Source of the DNA: Norana najaformis
Taxonomy: Eukaryota; Annelida; Clitellata; Crassiclitellata; Hormogastridae
DNA: 64,000 nucleotides
Assembly (NCBI GenBank): GCA_964023275.1
Contig: OZ029927.1
Coordinates: forward strand, 1-64,000
Reading direction: 5' to 3'
In this document: piece after piece, positions 42,831-53,404 of the stretch
Position numbering within the stretch: position 1 is the stretch's first letter
Layout of the letters: each line of letters starts with the position of its first letter
Made by a program: the position numbers and the translations under genes
Notes under the pieces: model-generated
What the model saw: only the letters and a program-made list of their open reading frames with translations
Database searches by the model: none
What the model was told of the DNA's origin: nothing

Positions 42831-44160
42831 CGTAGTCGTAGTCGTCGTCGTTATCATCATCATCATATCATATACCACGTGTCTCCTGATATACCATGGG
42901 AGCTGTCGACTGGTAAAGGAGGAGAGGGAGGAAGGAGGAGCAAGGCCAGAGTAACCTTCAGGAAACGATAAGTGAATATTAGCTTCGTTTGTTAAACCAA
43001 AATGTTTAGACTTGTTTAAAACGAGCGATAGAGCCGCTTTAAAACGATTCTATCCTATAAATGCTTGCGAATTTCTTTTGCTAATTTGCATGAAACTCCG
43101 CCCATCTGCCAGGATTTCAACAGTGCCTTAGATTCCTTGTGACATGACACCTTGTGGCCGCGACAGCCTTAAACACGAATTTTCTAATTAACAACGCATT
43201 GAGGTTTCAATTTCTAATATATAATGTCGGAGCAAACAATATAAAGGTGTCTAAACTGATGTCTGAATCTAGTATTTAACGACATCTTGTGGATCAAAGG
43301 GCCTCCGACGTCTATATTATTCTACCTGCTGAAAAGTACGTCGATTAGCGATTGAACTAAATTAAGGAATGTATGGGGTTGTCTGTTAAGGACGTCCGCA
43401 AGAATGGAGAGAGGAATAACCCAAATGAGGACAAATGCAAACAGAGGCAGGGATTATAGGAAAAGCGGACGTCTGCATCTAAATTGGCGACGAGACGTCA
43501 TTCGTTACAGACTTTGCCTTCGACGACATCTTCAGTCAGACAGCAGCCCCATTGGCGTTCGGTCTAGTTAGAGTCCCGCTGACGGACGAGGCAGCATCAA
43601 AGCAACTACAACACCCTATAGCATACTTAGCCCTGCAAGATCAAGAGTGTGGCTTAATCGAGGCCTTACTAGGGATGTACGTATAGGCAAAGGGCTGGGG
43701 TGAGTAATCCAAAATGCGCACAAGGAACAGAGGGGTCAGAGTATGTAGTTCTGGCCGGCGTCCTTTGTGTATGACCCCCCCCAAGTTAATGAACATGTAG
43801 ATGTAAATCTCAGAAATTTTTCTGCGCCACACAAAACTTGCATCAAGTAGACCAGAGTATAACAATCGCCGGCGCTATATCTAGGTAAGTTTCGCTGGAA
43901 CGTCAATCAGTTACCATTATTTAAGAAAATCTTGCGGCTGCCAGACCTTAGCCATTAACGAAAACGAGAGATTTATATATAGCGTTGAATAAACGGATTT
44001 AAAGGTGTCCAAACAGATCCTAACATTTTAGAACATACAACGTTTAACGACATCGTGTGGCTGCCAAGGGCTGTTGACGTCCAAGTAATCTTGCACACAA
44101 AAACCACATCAGGTGTATTATTAAACATTTAGCTTTTGCTTATAACGTAACGATTAATAT
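42831..44160. other. Composite-repeat stretch
   Basis: CAT/CGT trinucleotides (42815-42870). Forward A at about 43143, then reverse B at 43228-43255 followed by forward A at 43272-43320. Minus-strand repeat E at about 43380-43520 (GGACGTCCGC, GCGGACGTCTGC). Forward A at about 43921, reverse B at 43975-44020 preceded by AACGAAAACGAGAG, and forward A at 44040-44080; the A-B-A spacing here is near 120 bp. No gene. Confidence 0.65.
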
Positions 44161-44387
44161 GAGTTTCTGGGTAACGACATTTTGTCATATCCAAGATAAT
44201 TAGCGTCGCCCTCCTCCTTAATCCAGACTTGGGACTGGCACCACCAGAACACAGCAATCTCCACTCTTTCGTACCACGAGCCCGAAATAAGAAAGCTTCC
44301 TCTGCTAGATTTACATTTTACATTTGGCAGCCGCGAGATGTCGTTGAACTCACACCTACAAATACCTGATAATAAGACACCTTTAAA
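44161..44387. repeat. Truncated element C (minus), module A (reverse) and module B
   Basis: 44171-44250 has GTCGCCCTCCTCCTTAATCC and GACTTGGGACTGGCAC with the AATCATCTT-type head (ATCCAAGATAATTAGCG). Reverse A lies at 44325-44352 and forward B at 44370-44385. Confidence 0.65.
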
Positions 44388-44505
44388 GACTCCGCCACTG
44401 CAGTACTAAGGTAATGCCAGTTTGAATCCTGGATGAAGGAGGAGGGCGACGTCAACGTACTTTGATACCACAAGATGTCGGTAAACATTTGAACTACTAC
44501 TACTA
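44388..44505 (+). mobile_element. Element C copy
   Basis: GACTCCGCCACTGCAGTACT to GAACTACTACTACTA, a well preserved (CTA)n tail. It is inserted directly in front of, or just into, a LINE C-terminal fragment. Confidence 0.82.
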
Positions 44506-44945
44506 AAAGAAATTTATTCATTTATTAAAGACTTTGTCATTAAACAGTGGCAAGCTGAATATGACCTTGAACCTAAAGGGCGATTTTACAAATCCATACA
44601 CGCCATAGTTTCAACAAATATTAAATATATGGATTCACCAAGAAAGCAAGAGGTCCAAATTACACGACTAAGATTGGGTCATGTCCTCTGCGACATCTCA
44701 CTTAAAATCATGGGAATAAGTCAAACTGAGGTCTGCTCTGAGTGCCAAGTATCAGAATCTTTAGAACACATTTTTACTTGCATGTAAGAAACAAAATATA
44801 TCAAATAAGTTGAGACAAAAATGTTACGAAAAGAAGGTAGATTTTAACATAAAAATCATTCTTTCCATTCGAGATGTTTATCTTGAAGTTTTCAATGTTA
44901 TTATAAAAATAAATAACGGTAAGATTTGTAATCAATCTATGTAAA
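44506..44945 (+). pseudogene. RNase H-class LINE C-terminal fragment
   Basis: One frame is open from about 44506 to a stop at 44789: KEIYSFIKDFVIKQWQAEYD, then KQEVQITRLRLGHVLCDISL, and CSECQVSESLEHIFTCM. The RLRxGHxxL...CxxC...EHxxxxC pattern closes the polyprotein of many LINEs with an RNase H domain (I/Jockey/R1-related groups). After a frame change the next frame continues as NISNKLRQKCYEKKVDFNIK, IILSIRDVYLEVFNVI, ending at about 44943. Apparently 5' truncated at the C element. Confidence 0.8.
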
Positions 44946-46458
44946 TAATTATATCGTAAAATAATATATTATTGGTAATCACAGTTTGTAGACAGTTTTC
45001 AAAACATTTGATGAGCGCCACATAAATATTCCTTTGAAGAGTGAACGCATATCGAAAGAAAACATAATTATAGGGAAACCGTAGTTTAATATAAGCAAAA
45101 CTGAATCAACACAATTAACTGAACGTCTCTAATGCACCGATAGCAACATTCAATGGTTTCATGGTCATATATAAAATTTAAAAACATTTTATACATTAAA
45201 CTTACTTAGTTGCAAAAAACATTCAATTGGAATTGGTAAAATATATTGTTACCTTACTGAAACTTATCGTTTGGATTGAACTGTCAATGAAATTAAAGAA
45301 ATATCTAAGAAGACCTAAATTTTTATTCTGCAAACGAAGTATTATCATTGAAAATTCTATAAGTTGTAGTATTACCCCCATACACCCAAGGCATATATAA
45401 ATAGTTTGATCTGCACACACACATATAAATATGCATATACATATATAAGCACACTGGTCTACACACTCACGGACGCAAGCACACACACGCGTATTAAAAA
45501 GAAAACTAAAATAAAGAAGTGAACGTGAAAGACCGACAGCAAGCGAGGAGGATCCCCTTCGCCTGTTCCGGTCTTCAGAGAACAGCGAAGGATGACAGTA
45601 ACAGCCCTTGGCAGCCACAAGATGTCGCTCAACAGTCTCTACTACGTAGTGGGATCTGTTGGACACCTTTAAATCGTTTGTTTTGAACCTTATATAGTTC
45701 TCATTTTCGTTTGATCAGTGCTAGGGTTGTCATTGGTATGATTTATAGCAAAGGTCGATTTGAACGGCTCAGATGTTAAATACTGCAGAATACGATAACT
45801 TCTATTCCGTCGCATCGACACCGTGGTAAAAATAAAAAAATTAGAATCTTAGGACTTATATAACGCCACTGTGACAATTGCATTCCTCGGAGTAGCTTTT
45901 GAACGGCACAATTCAATCGTCTTGTATTAGGTTCATCGTATCCAGAACTTTGTTATCAATACTATCTTTCGCCTATAAACTTAGAATTTAGAGCTTCAGT
46001 TCTTTCTTTGGTACTGTCGCCCGGCTTCATTGTGAACTTTAGAACTTTGTATAGAGGCCACTAGCAGATTACAGTTGTACTGCATTGTATAAAATTGTAT
46101 AAAAACACTAAAAATGTGTACACTGCTTCATCTACATCTTTTGTTTGAGCTGATGACCCTATATTAATAAGGATGTCTTTTCAAAAGTGTGAATTTTTTG
46201 TGCAACATTATCTGCAGCAAAAATGCAAAACTCGATACTGATATGAGATGGCGACTAGACACCTTTAAATCACTTTTACCTACGTTATAAATAAGATACG
46301 TTATAATACTTCGGAAAAACATTCTTTTTAGCTCAAAGAAAACTCAACAGTGAAAACTGTACATTTTTTCCAATCGAAGTGAACGGTCTTTGATGCAACA
46401 GATGTAAATATTGGAAACTACTACTACTTTGGAAATAAATAAATTTAAATCTAATTAT
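44946..46458. other. Composite-repeat stretch
   Basis: A LINE-like GAGCGCCACATAAATATTCC at about 45014. CA-rich patch 45412-45490. Reverse A at 45588-45635 followed by forward B at 45655-45705 with TCATTTTCGTTTGATC. LINE-like GGACTTATATAACGCCACTG at about 45851. Forward B at 46252-46285. No gene. Confidence 0.6.
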
Positions 46459-46570
46459 AATCTCCGCAACTGCAGTTCTGGAATAGTGCCAGTCCAAAGC
46501 CTGGGCAAAGGAGGAGGGCGACGTCAACGGCCTTTGATGCCATAAGATGTCGTTAATCACTGAACCTGCT
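46459..46570 (+). mobile_element. Element C copy
   Basis: ATCTCCGCAACTGCAGTTCT, ATAGTGCCAGTCCAAAGCCT, ending AATCACTGAACCTGCT. A 5-bp CTAAT repeat on both sides is too short to call a target duplication. Confidence 0.78.
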
Positions 46571-46939
46571 AATGGCTACATACGACGAACTGAGACACTA
46601 AGTTTATGCCGTGGGGCAACATCAACACTTCAAAACGAGTGCGGGTAACTTCCTCTCCATTTAAGATACCTCCAAAATTCCTTTAAATTAAACACCCAAA
46701 TTCTAGGGAACAAATATCACCCTGCTAAAATTGCTTTAGAACCTCATTGGTCTAATGAATAGAGAAATCCTGTTAATAAAAATCAATCCATTTACATTCG
46801 CACTTTAGATTTCCTCATTTCTCATACAACCTCTTTTTCTGCCCCTTCGTTCCCACCTTATCCACCGTGAACTTCTAATAAATTTGAAACAGATTTAAGT
46901 TTTAAAAAAATGGCCAATAAACATGAAGATTGAAGATTC
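46571..46939. other. Unassigned stretch, possibly LINE-derived
   Basis: Lies directly upstream of an RNase H fragment and may be earlier LINE sequence, but I recognise no motif. Confidence 0.35.
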
Positions 46940-47340
46940 TCCTGAATATATGAGAATAATGGCACTAGAGTTAATCTCTAAGTTCGACAAATGCACTCAT
47001 ATACGCACAGATTAGTCTAAGGTAGAAAAATTGTAGCTGCAGCCTTTAGTATTCCAGTCTCCATGTTGACAAAAAGTTTTAAATGAGTAGTAATTAATTG
47101 AAGCATTTATGCTGCAGAGTTGACCGCCATTAATGCCAGTAATTCTGTTATGGATTTTAGAAAGTGAATCTCCTTCCTTTTGTCATTTCGCTGTTCTACT
47201 CAATTCCTTAAAAGACCCTTTCCAAGATCTAGACCTAATCTTTTTAATTACGCCGTTGATTTTACCTGAAATCTATACGACAGTAAACATCAAAGTCACG
47301 ATTGGGAATTGCATAAAGTCGGAAAAAGCAGGGCAGCCTT
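46940..47340 (+). pseudogene. LINE RNase H domain fragment
   Basis: Decodes in pieces to THIRTD.SKVEKIVAAAFSIP (the TDGSK block), SIYAAELTAINASNSVMDF (the AAELxAI block, about 47106-47160), and a downstream stretch rich in hydrophobic residues. TDGSK...AAFxIP...SIYAAELxAI is the standard RNase H signature of non-LTR retrotransposons. Several frame changes and stops make it a dead copy. Order and strand show it is not the same copy as the C-terminal fragment at 44.5 kb. Confidence 0.65.
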
Positions 47341-47503
47341 ATGCATCATGTGTAAGCGACTTCAACTTTTTAGCCTCGGCGTATGAGGGCAGGTACAATG
47401 CCACTTCTTTGTGTTCCCATTGATAGAGCGCAGTTGCAGTACCTATTTTATAACCCAATTCGGTAGAGGGCCTCAAATCATATGAATCCCGACCTCTGGA
47501 TTC

Positions 47504-47505
<2 letters not shown>
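47341..47505 (+). repeat. Dispersed repeat J, copy 3
   Basis: GTAAGCGACTTCAACTTTTT, AGCCTCGGCGTATGAGG, CAATGCCACTTCTTTGTGTT, then CCCAATTCGGTAGAGG and ATGAATCCCGACCTCTGG with tRNA-like spacing. Longest J copy. Confidence 0.65.
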
Positions 47506-47542
<37 letters not shown>

Positions 47543-47585
47543 TATATATATACACACACGCGCGCACGCACTCAATATATATATA
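47506..47585. repeat. (CA)n / (TA)n microsatellite
   Basis: CACACA and TATATA runs immediately after repeat J. Confidence 0.9.
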
Positions 47586-47589
47586 TAAT

Positions 47590-47674
47590 AGTTGCCAATG
47601 TTTAACGACATCTTATGGAATCAAAGGCCGTTGACGTCGCCCTCCTCCTTTATCCAGAATTGGAACTGGCCCAT
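47590..47674 (-). mobile_element. Truncated element C
   Basis: TTGCCAATGTTTAACGACAT, GTCGCCCTCCTCCTTTATCC, then broken after GGAACTGGCCC. Subtype 1 end. Confidence 0.75.
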
Positions 47675-47684
47675 TTAACATTAC

Positions 47685-47860
47685 CACCCCTTCCCACTCT
47701 ATATGCGAACGTCCGCATTCCAGCTGACTACTAAGTCTTATGTTAGACTACCCTGTTGACCTTGCCCGGCTAACGATTCAACGTGGTGGGGTTCTTAATG
47801 TGGCCGCATCCAGCTAAAGTAGATTCAGCTAAGTAGACCTGGTACAATATAGACTATCTG
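47685..47860 (+). repeat. Dispersed repeat E, copy 4
   Basis: CCCTTCCCACTCTATATGCG, AACGTCCGCATTCCAGCTGA, CGGCTAACGATTCAACGTGG, CAGCTAAAGTAGATTCAGCT. Follows J with only element C between them, as J and E also neighbour each other near 14.87 kb. Confidence 0.65.
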
Positions 47861-48196
47861 TTGTTTTGCTTATGTTGGTGTTTACGGGACAGACTGAAAT
47901 ACCTGCTTGCACCAAATTTAGATATCGATGTTCGCACTGGTCTTAAATCCTCTAACCGTTGTCCGCATTGGATTACAATGTCTAACGACATCTTATGGCA
48001 TCAGAGGCCACTGGTAGCCCTCCCTCCCTTCTGGAAGTCATATATGGATGATACTTAGTAAAGTTGTATTGCACTTCGTTCGTTTTTGCCAAACATAGAA
48101 TATCATTAAACCGTGGATGCACTTTTAACATTAGGTTCGTGTTTAGACACCTTTAAATCGCCATTTAACATGTTTTAAACTCCTAATTTGCCTTCA
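47861..48196. other. Composite-repeat stretch
   Basis: A module A/C head (about 47985-48010, TCTAACGACATCTTATGGCA) and forward module B at 48140-48165. Confidence 0.55.
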
Positions 48197-48325
48197 CAAC
48201 TCCGCCTAAATCCACCACTTCCTTGTTTGGGGTAGTGCCAGTCCCAAGCCTGGATAAAAGAGGAGGGCGACGTCAACGGACTTTGATGCCATGAGATGTC
48301 GTTAAACACTGGAACTACTACTGCT
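48197..48325 (+). mobile_element. Element C copy
   Basis: AACTCCGCCTAAATCCACCA with a small insertion, then TAGTGCCAGTCCCAAGCCTG, ending CACTGGAACTACTACTG. Subtype 1. Confidence 0.82.
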
Positions 48326-48713
48326 CTCCGGCCTATAACAGAAATGCAGCGCAAGGTGTCGCTCAAAGTCCATCCTCCAAAACATTAGGATCTGTTTTGG
48401 GCGCCTTTAAATTGGTTTATTCGATGCTATATAGTTCTTATTTTCGTTCAATCGCTAGACTCATCCCTACTCTTTCGTATTAGATGTCAGTGGCTCTGAC
48501 CGCCAGAAGCTGTCGTTAAAAACTGGACAATGTATTCACTGTCGTTTTATCCGGCCAGTTCTAACTTTCTGATAATACACTGTTACATTACCATAGATAC
48601 TAATAATAAATAATGCTGCTGTAGCACCATCGTAATAATGCTAATTATAAAACAGTAATAATACACCACAGTATTTCTACTGGCCACAGTTGAACAAATT
48701 TAAATGATCGAAT

Positions 48714-48746
<33 letters not shown>

Positions 48747-48837
48747 TCCTCATTGTCGTTCAATCGCTATTCTCCTCGCAAAGCAGATGGTGTATACACG
48801 CGTTAAGCCCGACGTAAACAGATGTCATTAAACCCTG
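48326..48837. other. Composite-repeat stretch
   Basis: Degenerate forward B (48395-48430) with TTTTCGTTCAATCGCTAG, reverse A (48480-48525), an (AT)n tract at 48721-48746, and TCATTGTCGTTCAATCGCTA (48750-48775). Confidence 0.6.
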
Positions 48838-49240
48838 GACTTACTTACTTACTTACTTAGTACTTAGTCCTTCCTGTGCAGGTCTGCCCCATCGGGCGAC
48901 GCAGCTTTTCCAATCATCTCTGTCGACCTCGTTTTTCTTCCTGCCTCATCCCATGATATCTCCAAACACCCAAGGTCGTCTCTGATGGTCTCTGGCCAGT
49001 TCTTCATTGGTCTTCCCCTCCTTCGTTTCCCTCTAGGAATCCAATTCATTGTTGATTGGCTCGCCTACCTCTGTTCATACGAATTTCATGTCCCATCCAT
49101 TTCAGTCTTCTGTATGTGCAGAATTCTCCTCCGCTATATATGAGGTGCTGCCTCCAGTCTCTTCTTATTTGCCAACGTCATTGACCAAGTTTCTGATCCA
49201 TAGAGTAGTGTGCTAAATATTATGGCCCCATACAGACGAA
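48838..49240 (-). pseudogene. LINE C-terminal fragment with (AAGT)n tail
   Basis: Minus strand reads RLYGAIIFSTLLYGSETW (about 49240-49185), then after several frame changes IPRGKRRRGRPMKNWPETI and EAGRKTRSTEMIGKAASPDG, followed by an AAGT tetranucleotide tail (plus ACTTACTTACTTA at 48840-48860). LLYGSETW...GRPxxxW is the usual C-terminal RT/post-RT segment of RTE-like and related LINEs. Confidence 0.75.
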
Positions 49241-49289
49241 TTTTGGTCCTCAAACTGCACCCGTTGTTCTTTCATATCTCTCCAGGTCT

Positions 49290-49632
49290 CCCCAAATTAC
49301 ATGGCAAAAGCACCCACTTAATCTACTTCATCATATCCAGCTACAAGCAATACATCGGTGAAACGCACAGACTGCTAGCAGATGACAAGTCCAACACAGC
49401 CCTACTCCAATACAGTCTTATTGCAGACCAATTTAATCTACCCCGTCATTCCGTTATTAACTTTGAACTAACACCCATAGAACTAGTACCTGGTATAGGA
49501 AGTTCGGTAAGAAAAAACAAGTCTGCTCTGAAAAACCTTCTGGCAATCACAACTAATAAATTTCCAACTGCACGATATAAATCAACGATCAAACAACAGA
49601 AGAACAGAAGAAGAATGGATTGTCCATAACCT
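49290..49632 (+). pseudogene. Penelope-like element GIY-YIG endonuclease remnant (putative)
   Basis: The plus-strand frame contains THLIYFIISSYKQYIGETHR followed by LIADQFNLPRHSVINFELTP. This resembles the GIY-YIG endonuclease of Penelope-like elements (an IY...YIGET core, then a HFNLPGHS-like block). It is a short remnant without the reverse transcriptase and carries no start of its own. Classification rests on motif memory and is moderate. Confidence 0.5.
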
Positions 49633-49955
49633 CTAGCTCTTACCCAACCCTTACTTTAACCATGACCCTCACCGACCCGACCCGATCCAACCCTGAATCT
49701 AACGCTAACATTAACAATAATTTTTACCCAAAAATTACTACTTAGGAAATATAATAGAATATCGACCAAGAAATTAGAATTCATAACCCTCACCCTCATC
49801 AATACGACCAGACTCTAACATTACCCCTTAGAATAACAAATAACAACTTAGAACAACAAACGCGAATCTTGAACAAGAAATTAGAATTCATAATTCCAGC
49901 ACTGACCTAAATCCTGACCCTGGCCCCTAATCCTACACCACTTCTTCCTCTTGTA
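49633..49955. repeat. Degenerate CTAACCC-like run
   Basis: Irregular ACCCTnACC, AACCCTGA, TAACGCTAAC and ACCCTCACCCTC motifs on the plus strand, interspersed with AACAACTTAGAACAACAAAC. Looks like decayed tandem hexamer sequence; not a telomere. Confidence 0.45.
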
Positions 49956-50165
49956 TCTTTTTCCTTTGCAACCCCAAACACCACCACCTATAACTGCCAT
50001 GCTGTCTCTCCGACTGATATTTTGGATCTTGACCTGGAGCCGAAGTCTTTTGGCAACCGATTTTGTTTTGACTGAGCGCTTGTGAATAAGCTGGTCCCTG
50101 CGACGTGGCTTTCGTTGGGCGTTGTATAAATCTCGGAATTACGATTACGATCCTAATCTTAACAT
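49956..50165 (+). mobile_element. LINE family-2 3' UTR and tail
   Basis: CACCACCACCTATAACTGCC, TCTTGACCTGGAGCCGAAGT, CGATTTTGTTTTGACTGAGC, GCCTGTGAATAAGCTGG-like text, TGGCTTTCGTTGGGCGTTGT, and a GATTACGAT tail. Most complete 3' UTR on the plus strand. Confidence 0.78.
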
Positions 50166-50524
50166 GTGTTGATTTGGTCTTAATCATAGTGTAGGCTGAT
50201 TTGGAGCTTAGTTAAGCTAAGCATAGGTTGACTTGAATATCAGTTTACATCGAAAGTAGCGTACGTTTCAGCTACTCATTAGCTGGCTTATACCATAGAA
50301 TAAGGTTTTGCTGTGTGTAAAGATGTTTCTTGATTTTTATCTAGAACTATCGAAGAACCTCTCAAGGTTGTTGATCAGTATACAGCATTGATTGGTGATA
50401 TTTGTTAAGGGATAACGCAGAACATATTCATTCTGATTTTTGTAATCTAGATAATAGCACAAGTTGATGTTGGTTTTGCAGGAGTTAAAGTATTTCTATT
50501 ATATGTCTTGATGTTGAATTCGCG
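50166..50524. other. Unassigned AT-rich stretch
   Basis: Nothing recognised. Confidence 0.45.
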
Positions 50525-50815
50525 CCTTCTCTGTGGCTGGGCTATCTACGTGGAATGGTCTACGATTTATGCCTAGGATTCCTCGCTCAGCCGATGGACA
50601 CATGGCGCATTAACAAATGTCTTACTTACTTACTTACTTACTTACTTACTAATGGCCTACCTCTTAACCTGCGTCTCCTTCTAACGAAGGATGCTAGATA
50701 CACTTCTCACCAACAGCTAAAAACTCTTTCGCCGGAGCTGGGCTGGGAACACCTCTGAATATATTACTTTAATTGGCGTCATATAAATGTTCTGAATGAA
50801 TGAATGAATTAAATG
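50525..50815 (+). pseudogene. CR1-like LINE 3' end, split by a later insertion
   Basis: TTCTCTGTGGCTGGGCTATC, then CTACGTGGAATGG (WNG of WNGLP), interrupted at 50564-50650. It resumes with CTACCTCTTAACCTGCGTCT (LPLNLRLLL), TTTCGCCGGAGCTGGGCTGG, GGCGTCATATAAATGTTCTG and a (GAAT)n tail to 50812. Same family as 4480-5820 and 17870-18117. Confidence 0.82.
50554..50660 (+). mobile_element. 87-bp insertion with (CTTA)n tail inside a LINE
   Basis: Body 50564-50650, flanked by AATGGTCTAC (50554-50563) and AATGGCCTAC (50651-50660), a 10-bp duplication with one mismatch. The body ends in eight or nine CTTA units, so it is a very short 5'-truncated retroposon (SINE or LINE 3' end). Confidence 0.82.
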
Positions 50816-51055
50816 AATACGCAATATTTCCTGAAGTTTGCCCAAACCTTCGTTTAGTCATGTGAATAATTTATAAGACCGGGCTATTAATTTAGAAGCC
50901 GCACACTTAAAGCAGCCTCACCATCTTCACTCTGTACTGACTCCAGAGACTTCTACTCAAACATGTCCTCTTAATGTCCTAATGTGATTATTCCACGGAC
51001 AAGGGCAACACTAGAACCGTCATTTGGCAAACGTCAAATGTGAAACATCTGTGTT
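50816..51055. other. Unassigned stretch
   Basis: Nothing recognised. Confidence 0.4.
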
Positions 51056-51235
51056 GGCCTTCAGATCTCGACTAACAACTCATCTCTTCCTCAACTCATT
51101 TCCTCCGTTGGCTTCTGACCATATCCACCCTGGAATTTGGCTTGCACACCAGTTTGCTTGATAAAGACCCTCAACTCAAGCATCTTTACATTGCCACTAC
51201 AGACGTTTTCTGGATGTTTCTTACTATATTCTAGC
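51056..51235 (+). pseudogene. LINE family-L 3' fragment
   Basis: GGCCTTCAGATCTCGACTAA, CATCTCTTCCTCAACTCATT, ACCCTGGAATTTGGCTTGCA and CATTGCCACTACAGACGTTT run parallel to 41785-41960. Confidence 0.6.
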
Positions 51236-51769
51236 ATAACTATTAAGGTCAACATCAACCTATGACTTATAGTCCTGACAAGAATGAACTTCCAGCAGGT
51301 CAATTTAAACGCTGAACTATAATCAGCATCAACGTATTTGGTAGATTTTAGATGCTGTAAGTTGAAGCAGCTGATATCAACACAAAGTATCTCCAGTTAA
51401 AGACCACTAATTGAATTTAAAAAAAAAAACACTCACCAGTTTGCTCTGGAGTCTGCGAGAGTAAAGAATAAAAAACATCTTAGTGTCTTCCTGTCGTTGA
51501 GTCTCAAAATTCAAATGGTTAGCAACAGTTATTTCTTTGACAGGACACGTTGTCTGCGTTTCCAGAAACAACTGCTTCTGACTTCTGAAGACAAAAAACA
51601 AAACATAAGCCATCATTTCAATTCAGAGCAACAATTCTTTAAGTACTGCGACTATTCTATAGCAGAATTCTTCTGAAAGATGGGAATATGTTAAATTAAA
51701 ACAAGGTGACCAGATAGTAAAGTTAGTGTTAATGGAAAAGTCGGTTGTTTATTAAAGGTACAGATCATT
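51236..51769. other. Unassigned stretch
   Basis: A (A)10 run at about 51420. No gene or repeat recognised. Confidence 0.4.
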
Positions 51770-52515
51770 GTGACAAAGGTACAGCTTTGGATGTCACCGA
51801 ATCGGCTACGTCTGAATGCCGCAAAAACGCAATTCATACGGCTTGGCTGCCGTCGGCTGCCATCAAAGGTAGACAAAGAGATGATAGCGGCGGCATTCCT
51901 GAGTTTGGAACCACTACATGCGGTCTGGGACCTAAGAATGCTTCTGGATGAAGACCTATCGATGGTGGTCCATGTCAACTCTCTCTGCAGATCCAGTTTT
52001 TAGGAATTGCGCCAGATCAGAGTCATTCGGACTCGCCTGGATCATTGTACTGTAGTCCTTGCAAGCCTGGCAAAGTTTTGGATTCGTCAGCTTCAGTCTG
52101 TCCTAAACTGCGTCTCTCGGATTGTGGTCAATTTGCCAAAATTTTTGCATATCTCGAACTGTATGCGAGATACACAGCATTGGCTCCCGGCTGAGCAGAG
52201 GATTAAATTCAAGATTCTTCTCGAAAGCCTCGTTAGTCGGCTCGACCTCAGAATATATCAGGGAGCTTCTTATTCCGAGCCAGCCGGGCCGACGAATGCT
52301 GCATTCGTCAGCCCATGGAGATCTGAGAGTCCCGCGCTACCTTACGACGGCTAAACGCACACCGCGCTTTCTCGTGCTTGGGCCGCACTTCTGAAACAAT
52401 CTTTCTTCAAAAATTCGAACTCTGTTGCCTCGAAATGGTCCAAGAAACATTCTCAGTCTATCTCAAAACGCACCTTATTAGAACTATTAGATAGTCATGC
52501 CGCAGAGCCTTTGTG
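51770..52515 (+). pseudogene. Decayed CR1-like LINE reverse-transcriptase fragment
   Basis: Frame pieces: QLWMSPNRLRLNAAKTQFIR (51785-51845), LHAVWDLRMLLDEDLSMVVH, VNSLCRSSF, then VIRTRLDHCTVVLASLAKFW, LQSVLNCVSRIVVNLPKF, HISNCMRDTQHWLPAEQRIK. It is the same domain order as the 4480-5820 LINE (WMSSNRLRLNPSKTQ...SRLDYCSSLY...MRDELHWLPMSQRI). At least three frame changes and one stop after VNSLCRSSF. An older member of the same group; the 3' tail is not clear. Confidence 0.85.
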
Positions 52516-53212
52516 AGGTTTCGTCAAATGAGCTAAATTAGTCTTTGCACGCATATAAAGTCATTTAAAATAGAGTTCTCGCAGATTCCAGGAAGAACTT
52601 GTCCACACCTGTGGACAGTAAGGTTACATTACACCTTCAGAGCAACGATGCAGCTGAGGTCAAAAGAAATGACAATAATTCTCTCCAGCAAACCACATCT
52701 TACACGCAAATGTAATCGCATCTACGACCAGAAACTTCTTCCTTTACACGAATCAAGCACTACAGCTGTAAATGAATTTATTCTTACCCACCGCGAGAAA
52801 GTTAACAGAAGAATTCATAAAATTTATCAACAAAATGGGGAATTCTGTGTACGGTTGAAAGTGTCGTCCACTTGAGCGTCCCGCAAAGTCTATAAAGTCG
52901 AGTGGAAAAGCAAATTCTTTACCATTCGTCATCCAGTCAGTCGTTTGATTTTTACATTAACAAAATTCAGAGAACACAAAGAAATCTCCTACAGTTCAGC
53001 TGTATGTACATGTATGTATGCAGAACAAATCCAAAACCAATCAAAATGTTCTTAAATTTGCAAAAATAAACCCAAAAGAAACGATCTTCTCGCCTTCTGC
53101 AACAGTAGCCATGGTGACCATTTAGACGCCGTTAATTAGCCGGCTGTACGAGGGCAACATAATTTGACATTCGGGGCTATTCAACCCTTCAGCCCAGAAA
53201 TCACTAGTAGGC
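52516..53212. other. Unassigned stretch
   Basis: The frame 52648-52875 (75 codons, ending THREKVNRRIHKIYQQNGEF) is not recognisable. Remainder AT-rich. Confidence 0.4.
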
Positions 53213-53329
53213 AGGAAGAGGAGGAAGAGGAGGAAGAGGAGGAAGAGGAGGAAGAGGAGGAAGAGGAGGAAGAGGAGGAAGAGGAGGAAGAGGAGGAAGA
53301 GGAGGAAGAGGAGGAAGAGGAGGAAGAGG
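53213..53329. repeat. (AGGAAGAGG)13 minisatellite
   Basis: Thirteen near-perfect 9-bp units. A small relative of the polypurine tract at 37.5-41.7 kb. Confidence 0.95.
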
Positions 53330-53404
53330 TATTTATTATTGACACCCGACTGAAGGGTCTCTCCTGTAAAGGCAATAACAGACGTAAGTAATATATTAAG
53401 TACT

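Noticed and set aside
45223-45666. 147-codon minus-strand frame
   Set aside because: It begins in a reverse module A copy and crosses a CA-rich patch; no motif.
49640-49930. Interstitial telomere
   Set aside because: CTAACCC-like words are irregular and mixed with other sequence; no perfect hexamer run.
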